Translations under genes and position numbers: made by a program
The notes under the pieces: generated by a model
Seen by the model: only the letters and a program-made list of their open reading frames with translations
The model's database searches: none
Told to the model about the DNA's origin: nothing
Origin: Sipunculus nudus
Lineage: Eukaryota > Annelida > Sipuncula > Golfingiida > Sipunculidae
Direction of reading: 5' to 3'
DNA: 64,000 nt
NCBI GenBank assembly: GCA_026874595.1
Contig: CM049316.1
Location: 9,290,839 to 9,354,838, forward strand
Shown here: positions 48,093 to 60,853 of the stretch, one piece after another
Layout of the letters: every line of letters starts with the position of its first letter
How positions within the stretch are numbered: the stretch's first letter is position 1

Positions 48093-51000
48093 TCAGTTGA
48101 TTGAGCAACAAATTGGAATTGGAATTGGAATCATTCCAAACAGAATAACAGTAATTTCATAGTCTGGGAAACTTAAATTGCATGATTTCATCCGAGACTG
48201 TATTTGAAGATATAAATTTCTAGAGACGAAACATTCATAAAAAAGGTGTGTAATTGTTTCGTCGTAAAGGTGACAATATGAACACCGTGGACTGCCAACA
48301 AGTTTCCACTTAAATAGCCAGTAGTTTACTGGTAAATAATTATGTATGATTTTGAACTGAAACTCTCTGCTATACATATCGAGAGAAACTTTATGTACTG
48401 TATAATAAAACTGTTTAAAATCTTCATAACTATGTAATCCTGTAATATCTAACCAATTAACCAGAGTAGTTGGTGTGGTGGTTCTCCGACTGATCAAAAA
48501 TTTATATACCCAGTTAGATGTAATATCTGATAATCCCTTTATTCCTGCCAAAGTAACCAATCTGTCCTCCCTACTTTCTCTGTCATTTGTTTTTTCGCTT
48601 GGTGTTGACTTGCACAAACTAATCCACTATTTTGGTATTGCACTTATCATAGACCTCCACGACAGATATGTATTACTTGATAATTCCGGGTATCTAGTTT
48701 TAATCTCTTGCCATGTGCAGACTTTACCAGTATCATTTAAAAAATCTTGTACTCTCCTAATACCCAAGTTGTCAAAATATCTGTAGAAAAAGATGTATTG
48801 TTGACCTTTAAATAATAGTTATTCAATAGTGGTTGCATTCTAACTTCTTCTACCGATATTGGACTTCTTTTAACAAAATGTGACCACTCTTTTAAACAGT
48901 TTTTATAAAACACTGGTAGCTTTCTGGGTATTCTTGTCACATCAAAATTAGAGGTTATTGAGCAAGTGCCTCCCAAAGAGTATAAATAATGTTGTGAAAC
49001 ATATTTCCATGGCATATCTTTTCCATCTATTAATCGTCTAATCCACATAATACATTTATTCCTCCCATATTATAAGGTCCAATGAGAGTATCATATTTAA
49101 TCTTTGGTCTCTTGCCTTTCCACAAAAAAATGCTTTAAATGCATTTTAACATTTTCAATAAATCCTGCAGGTGGGATGCACATGTTACACACATATAATA
49201 TTTTTGGCAAAGCCAAAGTTCTACATATTTCATTGCGACCAAATATTGTAAGATTCCTGCTAGACCAGATATTGAGCACCACCTTCAGTTTTTCTTCCAC
49301 TGAATGAAAATTAAGCTTTTTATTTAAATCGTTATTGTATGTATACCATATACTAAGTATTTTCATGGCTGTAACAGTAAGGTTGACCCATTTGCAATTC
49401 ATTGGCTTTTCATTCTTCCTTTTCCATGCACCAAGCCAAGCAGCTTCCGATTTATCATAATTAACATGCAATGTAGAGAACTCACAAAATGTTTTCAGAA
49501 TATTTATAAGTGATTTAAATGAATCTACATCAGACAAGAAAAATGTAATATCATCAGCAAAGGCTGTCAGTTTAACTTCCTTGTTGCCAATCATTAAACC
49601 TTTTACCCTTCTCTCTGCTCTAACCATATGCAATAATACTTCAATGACCAGCATAAATAGGTATGGAGATATTGGGTCACCTTGTTTCGTTCCTCTAGAT
49701 AAAGGGAAATAATTAGTTGAAAATCCATTATTCAAAACACAACTTTGTGACCCTGTGTGTATCAACTTAACCCAGTTTATAAACATAGGTCCAAATCCAA
49801 AACGTTTCAATACAGAAATTACAAAAGTGTGATCAACAGAATCAAATGCTGCTGTAAAATCTGCACCAAATAATATTCCATACTTGTTTTCAATATTACA
49901 ATATTCAATCATATCAGAAATTAGGCGAACTGAGTTTCCAATATATCTCCCAGGAACAAAAGCATTTTGATCTACATGAATCAATTTGTCTATGACTTTA
50001 CTCAAACGAGCCACTAATATCTTACTCAACACCTTAGTGTCCACATTTATTAGACTTATAGGACGCCATGACTGTATGAGTATGACATCCTTCTCTGTTT
50101 TTTCTATCAGAGTAATTACATTTTGTTTTTGACTTGTTGTTAACTCTCCAACATTAAAACATTCATTCAGACAAGTTGTCAATTCTTTACCTAATACACT
50201 GAAAAAACATAAATAAAACTCCTTACTAAGACCATCATTTCCCGGTGTCTTATTATTACCCATAGCTTTCACAGCTTTATATACAGAGTTCATTGTCACC
50301 ATACCTTCACACAGTAAGGCATCATCTGTCTCTAATACTGGCAAATTGTCTATGCTATTTAACCAGTCATCACATTCCTCTTGATTTTTACCTGTTAGTC
50401 CTTTAAATCTATCAGAATAGAACTTATTAATATGTAATAATATATCCTTTTGATTTGTAAGTTCCTTACCGTTTTCTATCAACTTCCTAATACATGATTT
50501 ATTCTTGTTTCTTTTTTCAAGGTTTACAAAATATTTACTATTACGCTCACCATGCTCAAACAATTGAGCCCGAGATCGTATTATAATGCCTTCTGTAATT
50601 TTGTCATAACAGACTTCCAATTCTTTCTTCAATTTTTCATAATTCTTGAGGTTTACTTCATTAGGATGTTTATCTATTATGTTTTCTAATCGTTGTACCT
50701 CTTTTTCAAGTGACTGGTAATGATCTTTGAACGTTTTGTTCATTTTCTTTGAATAATTTATAGTAAACTTTCTGACACTGTATTTTAAGTATTCCCATTT
50801 TCTGCGAGCATCCAGGGACATCTGATCCGCTTCTTTTTTAATAGTAACAATATATTCTTTCATCTTGCTTACATACTCAGAGTCATTAACAAGGGAGCAG
50901 TTAAATATCCAAAACGAAGGACCCCGGTTCTCATCTTTCAAACTCTTTATAATAAGTTCCACAGCTGAATGATCTGAACCTACGCTAGTTTTAATGTAAC

Positions 51001-51772
51001 ATTCTGAAATAACTGGTTGTAAAGCAGAGGATACCAAGAAGAAGTCTAATCGTCTTTGTGTTAGTGGAGAAAACCTTCTCCATGTAAACCTGCTCAGTTG
51101 TGGATTACAAATCCTCCAAACATCACACAGATCTAACGCTTCCATAAAATTCTTAGTAGTCTTGTACTTTAAACTAAGATTACCTCCATAGGCATCTTCT
51201 TTAGCAAAGCAAAAGTTGAAATCCCCCCCCCCCCAACTTATATGTGTGTTTTCCTCAAGTTCAAAATATTCAACAACCATCCTGTAGATTCCCTTATAAC
51301 ATAAAATTTGTTCTGTTTCAGTATTTGGTCCATATACATTAATCATTAAAAACTGCGATCCTTGAATAATACAATGCAGCATGACATATCTTCCATCTGG
51401 GTCAATTTTACTTTTTATTAACGAGAATTCAAGTTTAGAACCAACTAAAGTGAGTGTACCTTTTGATTTATTTGTTCCATGAGAAAAGAAAGAGTGACCC
51501 CTCCATTGATGTTTCCATACCTGTTCACACTTAGCATCAGAATATGACTCTTGAATGAAACAAATACCTTTATCCATGTCATGTTTATAACACCAGTTAA
51601 ATAGTTTTCTTCTTTTTACATAATTCCTAATTCCATTTGCATTAATACTTATCACTTTAAAATCTAAATATGTATCTTTTTCTGCAGTTTTAACCGTCAC
51701 TTTACTACAAAGTGTGTAATTAAATATAATGTCAATGAAATCATATCCAAGAGAATGAACTGACATTTGCAT
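48093..51772 (-). pseudogene. LINE ORF2: endonuclease-reverse transcriptase, broken at the 3' end
   Basis: The main frame 51772-49097 (891 codons) holds an apurinic-type endonuclease (SINANGIR near the start, QESYSD, a GGGDFN motif, and SDHSAVEL at its end) and a reverse transcriptase (RPISLINVDTKVLSK, DFTAAFDSVDH, GTKQGDPISPYLF and FADD). The C-terminal part continues in two other frames (49048-48737 and 48617-48093). The last has a CSYCHLYDETITHLFYEC zinc-knuckle-like cluster, as in L1/Tx1 elements. Frameshifts lie near 49050-49100 and 48620-48740. A C-run at 51226-51235 falls on the glycine codons of the GGGDFN motif. Confidence 0.9.
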
Positions 51773-52169
51773 GTACTCACGTGAAAATCTATTTTAATAT
51801 ATACTGCTGCATACTTATTATCGAACATCATATATAAAATAACCATTGTGTGTCCTTGTTTTGTACTATATCCATCTGTTGTAGATATAATATGTAGTAC
51901 ACAGATACCTAAATAAAGATGTTTGAATAATGAACACTGATTTAAGAGACACAGATGCCTAACATAAAACATTAAGACAAAATATGAAAAACAAAGTGGT
52001 ATATCTGACATAGTGGTACCTAACCAAGGACCTAAATAAGACCTGGACCAGTTCACCTTAATCATTTGTATTCATATACATTTAACATAAGATCAAAAAT
52101 CTAAAGTTTTTCTTCATCCCCCTTTTGGTATCACATCATAAATTTTAACTGAAAAGAATTCTGTCTGAT

Positions 52170-53008
52170 CTACTTTGTTTTCAATACATCATCCAACTGT
52201 TGACCATACTTTACAGTGAAAATCTTATCTTTATGATCTTTGACAAATACCTTTCCATTCCATGTCCATGCATCTTTTAATCTTTTATCATTTATCACTC
52301 TGTTGTAAAGCTTTTGCATTTCCATACACATGTCATCCATTAATGTAACTCCAGTATTTTTTAGTCTCTTTCTGGCTTTCATTACCTTTAGTTTATCTTC
52401 TCTGGAGATGAATTTAACAATGATTCCTCTAAGTCTTTTTTGGGAGACCCTACCCTGTGTGCCACATCAATGGTATCTGGTTTTATTGTGACATTTAACT
52501 TGCTCTGAAAAAGGGAGAGAGCAACCTGTTTTGTATCTTCTTGTTTTCCCTGGTCAGTGACACCTACTATTCTAATGTTTGACCTTCTTGAATATTGTTC
52601 ATTTTCTATGGCATGAACCCTGGCCTCTGTTGCTCGCTGGTAAGCCAGTTCACATTCACCAATTAGAACAGTATTAGCCTCCTTCAAGCTCTGTATTTCT
52701 TTCTCCAGCTCATTAATTTTTCTTTCCAGAGGCTTAACACATTTGTCTCTAATGGAATCTTCTATCTCTGCTAGAATAGAGTTCTTGATATCTACAATCA
52801 GATCTTTCTTGAAACCTAATATTTCTAGTAACCTGTTCTCTGTTATACTTCCCTGGCTCTCCTCTGGGCCAGAGTCACCAGACTCAGCTGACAACACCTG
52901 CTTAATTTTTTTTTGAGAGAACATTGGTGAATTTGAGGAAGAAGAACTTGACAAAAGTGATCTATTTCTCTTTGTATCTTCTCTTGACATATTATATCCT
53001 ATTATCAC
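52170..53008 (-). pseudogene. LINE ORF1: coiled-coil RNA-binding protein, one frameshift
   Basis: Frame 53008-52388 has a Ser-rich N-terminus, a Lys/Glu-rich predicted coiled coil (about residues 70-130) and an RRM-like stretch (YSRRSNIRIVGV). Frame 52382-52170 continues the C-terminal nucleic-acid-binding part (WTWNGKVFVKD). Together they match the L1-type ORF1 layout. The break is a single shift at about 52385. The real start may be the second methionine at 52990. Confidence 0.8.
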
Positions 53009-53773
53009 ATTAATTTAATTTCACCTGTGAACTGGTCCAAGATTGTTTACATTTTATTTAAACATGTTAACCATAGTACACACAAATACAGAGGCACCAC
53101 TCATGACCCTGGCGTGCACTAGCTGGCCTCCCGTGCCCATTGAAGTGTTGAGGCACCTATTGTGTTTAAGCCCCTTCCCGGCCAAAGAGCCGGTAAATAC
53201 CCCTTCCCTGCAAATCAGAAATCAATTTTAATGGTATTAAAAACTACAAAATGGCATTACCTTCAGATTCCAAACTCTCAGAGTTTATAAATCAGATGAT
53301 TATCAGTCCCTGTGCAAATTTTTGTGGAAATACACTGTCTCTAAACTTTTTAAAACACCATGAATTTCTCCCTACACTTTCCCATGACCTGCCTGCTCAA
53401 GTGCAAACCAAAGACCTCAAGGAGCGCATACCTTGCCAGGGGAAACATTATATATAACGTATATGCTTGACCAAAATGTTATTTTATATATACATTTGCA
53501 TATATTTTGTAAATATTTTAATCATGTTCTCTGCTACGCAACAGCCATATTGTAACAAACTGAGATGACCCGGGGCACAATGTTTGTACTACGCCCGTTC
53601 AAAAAACGTAAGATTAAGGGCTTTGATTTTGCATATTTTTATCTTGTCGTTTGTTGTCCAGTTAATTGATTATTTTTTTTTATATATTCTAAAAATGTGC
53701 ACGAGTGTGACGTATTTAATCGTCCAAGTTTCTAAAACAACGTCACATTGCGCATTATATGACGAAAAACGTT

Positions 53774-53779
53774 TTTATT
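53774..53779 (-). terminator. polyadenylation signal of Ebony-like copy B
   Basis: AATAAA on the minus strand, 56 nt downstream of the stop codon of exon 4, matching copy A. Confidence 0.45.
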
Positions 53780-53834
53780 ATGGGGTGGCGGCGTTTTGTA
53801 GTTCCGGGCCATTTGATTCATGTAAATGGCGCGC

Positions 53835-56800
53835 TCAGTGTGCCGAAAACGCTTCGTCAGACCGGATCTCAATCTTGTGTGACGTCACGGTGAACTCTTC
53901 CGGTACATCGCTGAAAGGTCGGCAGCCATGGTACTCAAACGTGTTGATTCTGACGCTGGATATTGACTGAAAACCGGTCTCTTTGAGCATTTGCTGAAAA
54001 TGGATGAAAAGAAATTGTTCAAGGTTTTTAAAAATTATAATGATTCTGCAAAAAAGAATACATTCATTACTTTGCTTCATTACATCCACAGATAATATAC
54101 GCCAACCCTGGAGTCATACTGTTAATTCTGGTAATCAAGAAGTAGATTAAATTGTCTCTCATGAAAACATAGATCTACTTAATGTCGCCTTACCTACTCT
54201 TTCTATAGAACTCTTACTCTGCATACATATTGATGAACTAGGTAAGCCCTTTTCAGAAAAGTCCTTATAAAGCGTTTGTGTATGTACAAGATGTTAGTAA
54301 ACACAGCAATGTTGACAAAAGAAAAACTATGCAAATCAAGGTGGCTGGTTGTATATATTTGCGGAACTTGAAAGGTCGATCATTAGTTGCAAAAGTCCCT
54401 TTACAAAACTCTGGTTCGTCTGACTTGCTGCCATTTGGATGATTTTGGCAGGTACCATACATATTATACACACAAGGATATAGACAAAACGAACAGCTTG
54501 TGTTCGGTGGGATCGGCGTTGTCTCGCCTATTTTACAGAAGGTTCAAGAGGTTACCTTTAGTAAAAAAAAAGTCACACACCGGAATAAGCATCTTTAAAA
54601 GGAAAAGCTCTCTGTCACGTTCACCATTAACAAACCGTGGTCATTACTGGCACTTTGGCCCAGTCGGTATGCTTTATACCATCGCTATATGGCAGCACCG
54701 AAACCTGTGTGAGACGGTCGTAGGCAGAGCCATCTAGCGGTTTTCTATATAACTAATAATTCTCGTCTTGCCATCGAAATCAACATGAACCAGAAGTTCA
54801 AGTAGTTACGTCAATTAGAGAAGCTGGCCCGGGTGGACAAAACGGGTTCAACTAGAAATTCGTCTGATCAGAACACAACAACTTTATATTTAACCTCCAG
54901 GTATTTGCACAGCTCATAATAAATCATCACCTCAGACACTGGGTTGTTGGTGATTGCCACAATGCATCTAATTTTCCGGATTTCTTTGCAGAAGCAATGG
55001 AATTCCGAACGAGGCCGCGGAGAACTTCATCGGAATCTTCAGCCGACAGGTCCTTACTTGTCCCCGTGTGCAACATAATCATCACATCGTCTGGTGGAAC
55101 GATTATATTGGCGTGGAGCGGCCAAACTGCTTCATCAAACAGGGCCCGGGCAGCCTCATTGGACGAGCTGGAACGCAGCAGGTCCAAGTGATCCTTGACT
55201 ATGATCTGGGCGGCCATCAGCTTACCAGAAAATACGTCATGAACAACTGTAGGAAACATAAATGTATAATAACTGAACGAAGAACCAAATTAAGAAAAGT
55301 TAATTTAAGCATAGAAAACAATATTGTCTAACAGATTAAATTACACGTACTTGTATTGAGATGTAAAAAGATAAGGAAACAGAGTACATTTAGAGCTCTG
55401 TCTTCCCAAGATAATTAAGTTTGGTATTATTAATACACTATTTTGAAGTGATAATAGAAATTCATTGACCATAGTGTAAATTTTTAAGGACATTGGTATA
55501 AAAAGATAAAGCGATTATTCCCTTATGTCCGTAAGCATCGATTTTCTTAGAGAATAAATTTTCGTATTGAACAGTTTAAACAAAACTTTCAATTACACTT
55601 CGAATTGAAAATCAGAACTACTTGTCTAATCATCAGAGACGCGGCAAAACGTTTACATATCTTACCAACAGAGAGATTGCTTTCCACTGACGCCTCCCAA
55701 AACAAGGCTGGGTCGGGGTAGGGTCGCCCAGAGATCCTGACCAAGTTTCGGATAAACGGATTTTCCCTTCATGTGAGACCTGGAGAAACTGGATCACATC
55801 TCTGGCAGCTGTTTGACTGTGTAGCGGGATTACCTTCAAATGATCAGGGGCCTCACCTTCTCCTGGGGCATTGATCAAGCCCTTTGAAGGCACAATGTTA
55901 ATAACCTCTTGGACTGTTTTAGTATGTATGAAATCAGAGAAAGACACCCTTACATGGTAGTCTCTCAACATCATCCACAGTCTGTACAGATGCATAGAAT
56001 TAGCTCACATGTTTTCGAGTACTTCATCGGCTGAGATGTCGGATAGGGGCACATGGAGCAGACCAGATATGATATGGTAGACCCTTGATTCCATGCCCGA
56101 CTTCGAGTCTGTCTTCTCTTGATGTAGGTCAAGTCTTTCTTTGTACCTTTTCTTCAATGCTTCGATATCGACCTTTCCACCTGGCAACCTAGGCAGTGAG
56201 CTAATGGAATGCACCCTTGACCACATATAATATGGAAGCCTCTGCTTGCAATGTGCCAAAATGTTATTACTATCGGGACTAACTCTCGTTGAAACTGTAA
56301 AGTGAGCAACTACAAATGTTTCGTTTGGAGTGTCATAGCCAAAAGCCGCTGCTCTGTCGACACCAGCACATTCTTCGATGGCTTTTTCAATTTCAATTGT
56401 ACTGATTCGCATCCCATGGACTTTCAACATATACTTCTCACGACCCCCTAAATAAAATTTTCCGTCTCGTATCAACCCAAAGTCACTGGTAAGGAACATT
56501 TTGTCATGGCCAGGCCTTGGGCAGATGGTGTTTGTAATAATCGAGTTGGACTCATGACCCAAGTAGCCAGAGAACACGCTAGGTCCACTGATAGCAATTC
56601 GACCCATTTCTCCGGTCGGAGCACACGCCAAATCTTCATTTAGTATATATACCACCGTGTTTTCAATCACTTCATCAAATGCTGCTGTGTTGTTTACTAT
56701 ATTCGAAAGCCCTTTCTCTCCACCCAAAATCCCAAAGGACACCACGGACGATGTCTCAGACATGGCGTAACTGTTAACGAGTCGCACACCATTATTTAAA

Positions 56801-58317
56801 CAATTGATCCAATTTTTGGCCAAATTTGCGGACACCATCTCCGCGCCAAATCCTATCACTTCTAGAGTTTCCAGTGTTTTATGACAATCTGATGAGTGAA
56901 GGTACCAATACATGCCTTGAAGTAACTGCGGCGCCACGCCCCACACATGAGTCACCCGGTGTCGTCCCAAAAACTCAACAAGCTCTTCAGGGTGCTTTTT
57001 CATTTCATCGTTGATGAGCACCTGGGAGGCTCCGTGCAACAACGGGTAACAAAATTCATTAGGAAATGCAACAGTCCGGAATGTCAAGAGTGAGGCGAAC
57101 TTGGAATACTTGTTCGCACAGAAATATGAATGTTGCCCTTGGAGACACGCCAGTAAGTTGCGATGTGTCAGCGGTACTGCCTTTGGTTTCCCCGTGGATC
57201 CAGAAGTCATAATTATCACAGCTACAGTCTCCTCTGGACATTTGTTACTGATCATTTCGTCTGGTTTGATCGGGCATCCGTCTTTGTTACTCTGTAGTTC
57301 GAGAAGGTTTTGCACGTGAAGATGTCGCACGGGAACTCTAGAGCTAAGTTTCTTACAAATGACGGCGTTTCTTTCGTCGTGTATGATACACAAGGGCATG
57401 GTCGTGTCGAGTGCGTGTTCTAAAATGTTAGAGGGCAGGACTGGATCAAGAGGTAAGTAAGCAACTCCAAGTTTCCACAAAGCCAGAAGAACAAAGATTC
57501 TCTCCAACCCAGTTGACATGAACACGGCCACATTAGGCGGTGCAGCTTTGAAGAACTGGGGGTCATTCTCTGCAGCTTTTGCAATGTGCTCTCTTATTAT
57601 TCTGGCCAGCCGATTGGTAGTTGTTTTTAACTCGGAATATTTCACTCTTCTCCCTTGGTATTCTATGGCAACTTGTTGTCCTAGACTTGGTGCTTCCTTC
57701 GAAAAAAAAGTCATTTGGATTTATGTGTTCTGTAAGACTTATTAAGGCATGGTTTCTTTACATGTTCCACAGAACTTATTCAAGCATGTTATATGAGATG
57801 GTATGTGACAGTTGGCTTTCTAAAATATAAATATAGCATGTTGATAGAGGAATGTTATCAATTACAAATGGGTCAGAACTTTTATTTGACAATATCTCTT
57901 TTAACTTGATTGGGAAAGGGCAGTTAAGATAATGTATAGCAAATTCATATCATTATGGCAACCAATACTCAAAACCCGTAACTCATCTGAGGTGATACAA
58001 CAAATCATTGGGTATGCGTGAGGTAAAACATAATGTATACATATGGCGTAAGGACAATTTACATGACGCTTGAATATTGTGAAAGGGAATCTATAGCCTT
58101 AAAGTTATAGACTTCGATTTCTGCCCATTAAATGTTATAATGAATATAATTACTTTATAAATTCCTCAAGACTATATTTAATGAACAAAATCCTGTGTGA
58201 AACATAACTTTTCGAACTTGTACTTACGTGAATGTTTCTCTCAAAAATCTCGTGGATATGACCCTCCATGACATCCCGCTGATCACCAACCATTATACTA
58301 TAACTACCTGTGCTCAT
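53835..58317 (-). pseudogene. Ebony-like gene copy B, inactivated in the carrier domain
   Basis: Exons match copy A: 58317-58228, 57696-55666, 55246-54931 and 53993-53835, with all GT/AG sites intact. Exon 1 reads IHEIFERNIH, closer to the family consensus than copy A. Three lesions: a TGA at 56007-56005 replaces Gly594 of the carrier motif (MGANS); a 1-nt deletion in the T-run at 55761-55764; another in the T-run at 54972-54975. Truncation at residue 593 would leave a whole adenylation domain with no carrier serine and no amine-selecting domain. About twenty residues of the first ~565 differ from copy A. A stand-alone adenylation enzyme cannot be excluded, but the stop plus two frameshifts favour a pseudogene. 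The indels are in homopolymers and could be sequencing errors; the stop is a substitution. Confidence 0.85.
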
Positions 58318-58540
58318 GATGCATTGATGAGAGTATTTCTGTGGGTTTGTTATTTTTTTTTTCCTCCCGACGTGTTCAGTTTAACAATCTTGTAGATATG
58401 CGGATGCTTTATCGTCTTTTGATGCAGTATAATATAAGTATGGAATAAGAATCCAGATCATGTAAACTGCCTACAAAACAGTTTAACATATTCATCCTGT
58501 ATTGTGGCAGATCTGATATTCCTCATGTATTCAAAGGTCA

Positions 58541-60682
58541 AGTTTCAATGTATTCATTGCTCGTTTTGAACATTGAACCGAGTGAGTCGCATGTATAAAT
58601 ATATGTTATGACTTGCACACTGAGTCTTTCACATTCAGACCAAACTGAAGATGTCAGTATATACGGCTATGACGGCTTCAACGATAAATATTTCTTACCA
58701 GATTATATTTTATTGCTTGCCGGAATCAAAGATTCCGGCTAGCATGTTGGTCAGTCCCGTATGTTTGCTCTGCAGGCCTCAATGTTGCATTATGCGCTCT
58801 GAATCGGCCAAAATTGAAGGTCAAGGTCACCAAAAAACCTTGAAAATCAGGTTTCCCTCATATATTTGTCGCTCTAGAGGCCACAATTCTGCAGGAATCG
58901 TTTTGAAACTAATACATTTGATGCTATACAGCAATATCTCGAAACTGTTTTTTTTTATTAATGGAAAATAGCCACCAGGGGGCGTTGTACCGGAAAGAAC
59001 TTAAAATATCTTTTTTTCAATATCTCTAAACTATAAACGATATCACAAAATTTTATGCAGCATCTAAAACAAGTATCCATTGGCGTATTTCTAGGTAAAT
59101 TTGGCTTAATTATATTGTAACCAGGGTTACCTATATAAGAGTATAAGTTATGAAACTTGAAAATATCTATAAAGTCATTACTGCCCCTACAGGTGTCCCT
59201 TTTAACTGCAAGAGGGCGTTGCACATAAAATCTATGAAATATGATTTTGTGCCATATCTTCAAAATTATAAATAATATTACAACTTTTATTACATCATAT
59301 GGCAATAGGAGTGATGGCGTTTTCTGTCTGCCTGTCCAGCTGTATGTCTGTATGTCTGTCTTATTTCAACGTTCGGCAAGCGCTCGACCTCAGGTCGTCT
59401 AGTTTTTATTTCAATTCTCGGGACAAACGAAATTACTCAATTTATTTCTGTTCTTCCATGCAGCGTTCATCCTTAAGCATGTCATATACACCTGGTATAC
59501 ATTATTACAAACAGTAAAGGAATATCTTTAAAGATTCATCCATAGAAAACAGATTATTTACGTTTGTAAGCAGTATTAGGTTAGTATAACGCGACAGTAG
59601 TCAAGGACTGGACACATTCCGTTCTCATTCAGATCAGATATCAGGCCGACTTGTTCCGCCTAAATGCTGAAATCCCAGGCCCATCAACGTTAAATTTTAC
59701 GTCATAATTATGGCCCGTGTAATATAACATGCTTTACCGTCTGACAGCGATATCATGTTTGTCCCTGGATAAAATATACAAATAATCCCTAAAACTACAA
59801 AAGCGATACTTACATCGCTGCCTGTCTTTTAAATGTACGGGTACGCTGCCCATGTACAATTAAGGGGATTATTGGATGTACAATTAAGGGGATTATTGGA
59901 TGTACACTTAAGGGGATTATTTGAAATATTGTTGAAGGACAAGTATGATATCAGAAGGAAAGTCATGTAACATTTTATAATTCTAACGTTAAATAAACTG
60001 TGCCATGGATTTGAACATTAAAGGGGTTGTGAATTGTGTTGGGAGTCGCTTCCTCGGTCATCATCGATAATCGATCATTAGTCGCCTTGAGAGGTGTTGG
60101 GAATTAAGTAAAATTTAGTTCAGGTTCAGGAGAATGAAATTTCTGATCAAATACAGACCTGTACATCCTCTCACCTGATATATAGGCCTGGAAGAGTCTA
60201 CGTGTACAAAGTAAGCTCAGGTGTGTAACTATTAGTAACCGCAGACTTTTCTAACGTTTGTTTACATTTGTATGAAAGCGTAAGTGTAATGTTAACATGT
60301 TAGGTATGATTATATATGACTGTCATATTTTCATCAATAATTTATTGTTAATATTATATTATATAAATATTATCAACAGAAATATGTCAGAACATCGACT
60401 TGAGTTTTTTTTTATTTTATCTTAATGAAAATAAACCATTATAGACTTAATAATATGATTTTATGTTAAATTACAGGTTTGTGCAGTGTTAAAATTTCCT
60501 TTCTAATACCTAAGTATATCCTGTCGAAAAGGGTGTAGTAATTTAAAGTAAAGTGAATGGTTGTCACCATTGTTGAAAATAATCAGATTGGACTCTTCCT
60601 ATGGATGGTGATTGTTTTACTCAGAAGCCAAGTTCTTCATCTGGAAGTGGCCTTGGAGCCCATGCAGTTGAGCACTGACAGG
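58541..60682. repeat. ~2.1-kb block present in copy B only
   Basis: Copy A runs straight from ttcaaaggtaaag to attggaagag (about 44045-44062); copy B has about 2.1 kb between the same words. The block contains a perfect hairpin GCCGGAATC-aaa-GATTCCGGC (about 58719-58739), AGGTCAAGGTCA at 58818-58829, tctgtctgcc-type runs near 59320 and a 24-bp tandem repeat (59853-59924). No gene. It lies in the proposed first intron of copy B, enlarging it to about 2.4 kb. Confidence 0.6.
59853..59924. repeat. 24-bp tandem repeat, three units
   Basis: Three units of TGTACAATTAAGGGGATTAT plus tgga. The first two are identical and the third has two changes. Confidence 0.9.
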
Positions 60683-60767
60683 CAGATTGGAAGAGAAAAC
60701 ATCCGGTTACTCAAAATAAAAGTGTTTCTATCATTTGAACCTTCATAATAGCACAAAAAAAACATAC

Positions 60768-60853
60768 CTTATATTACGTGGAATTGGTTCGTATGGTCTG
60801 CCGCTTACTGTCGCCCTCGAGCCGCCCGCTTCCACTGTGTATTGGCTTTTAAA
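60768..60853 (-). promoter_or_regulatory. putative promoter and 5' untranslated exon of Ebony-like copy B
   Basis: TTTAAAAG (60853-60846, minus strand), the GC-rich block cgggcggctcgagggcgac and the donor AAG|GTATG (GT at 60767-60766) are all conserved with copy A. Confidence 0.35.

Larger units (their letters stand above)
47597..53421 (-). mobile_element. near full-length L1/Tx1-like LINE, inactivated
   Basis: The flanking sequence GAGCGCATACC at 47586-47596 and 53422-53432 is a target-site duplication of 11-13 bp. The 3' end is a poly-A tail (T-run at about 47597-47608 on the plus strand). Order on the minus strand: 5' untranslated region (53421-53009), ORF1, a ~400-nt spacer, ORF2 (endonuclease, reverse transcriptase), 3' region. 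Copy A has the uninterrupted site at about 38900-38912. Frameshifts in ORF1 and the 3' third of ORF2 make it non-autonomous. Confidence 0.9.
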
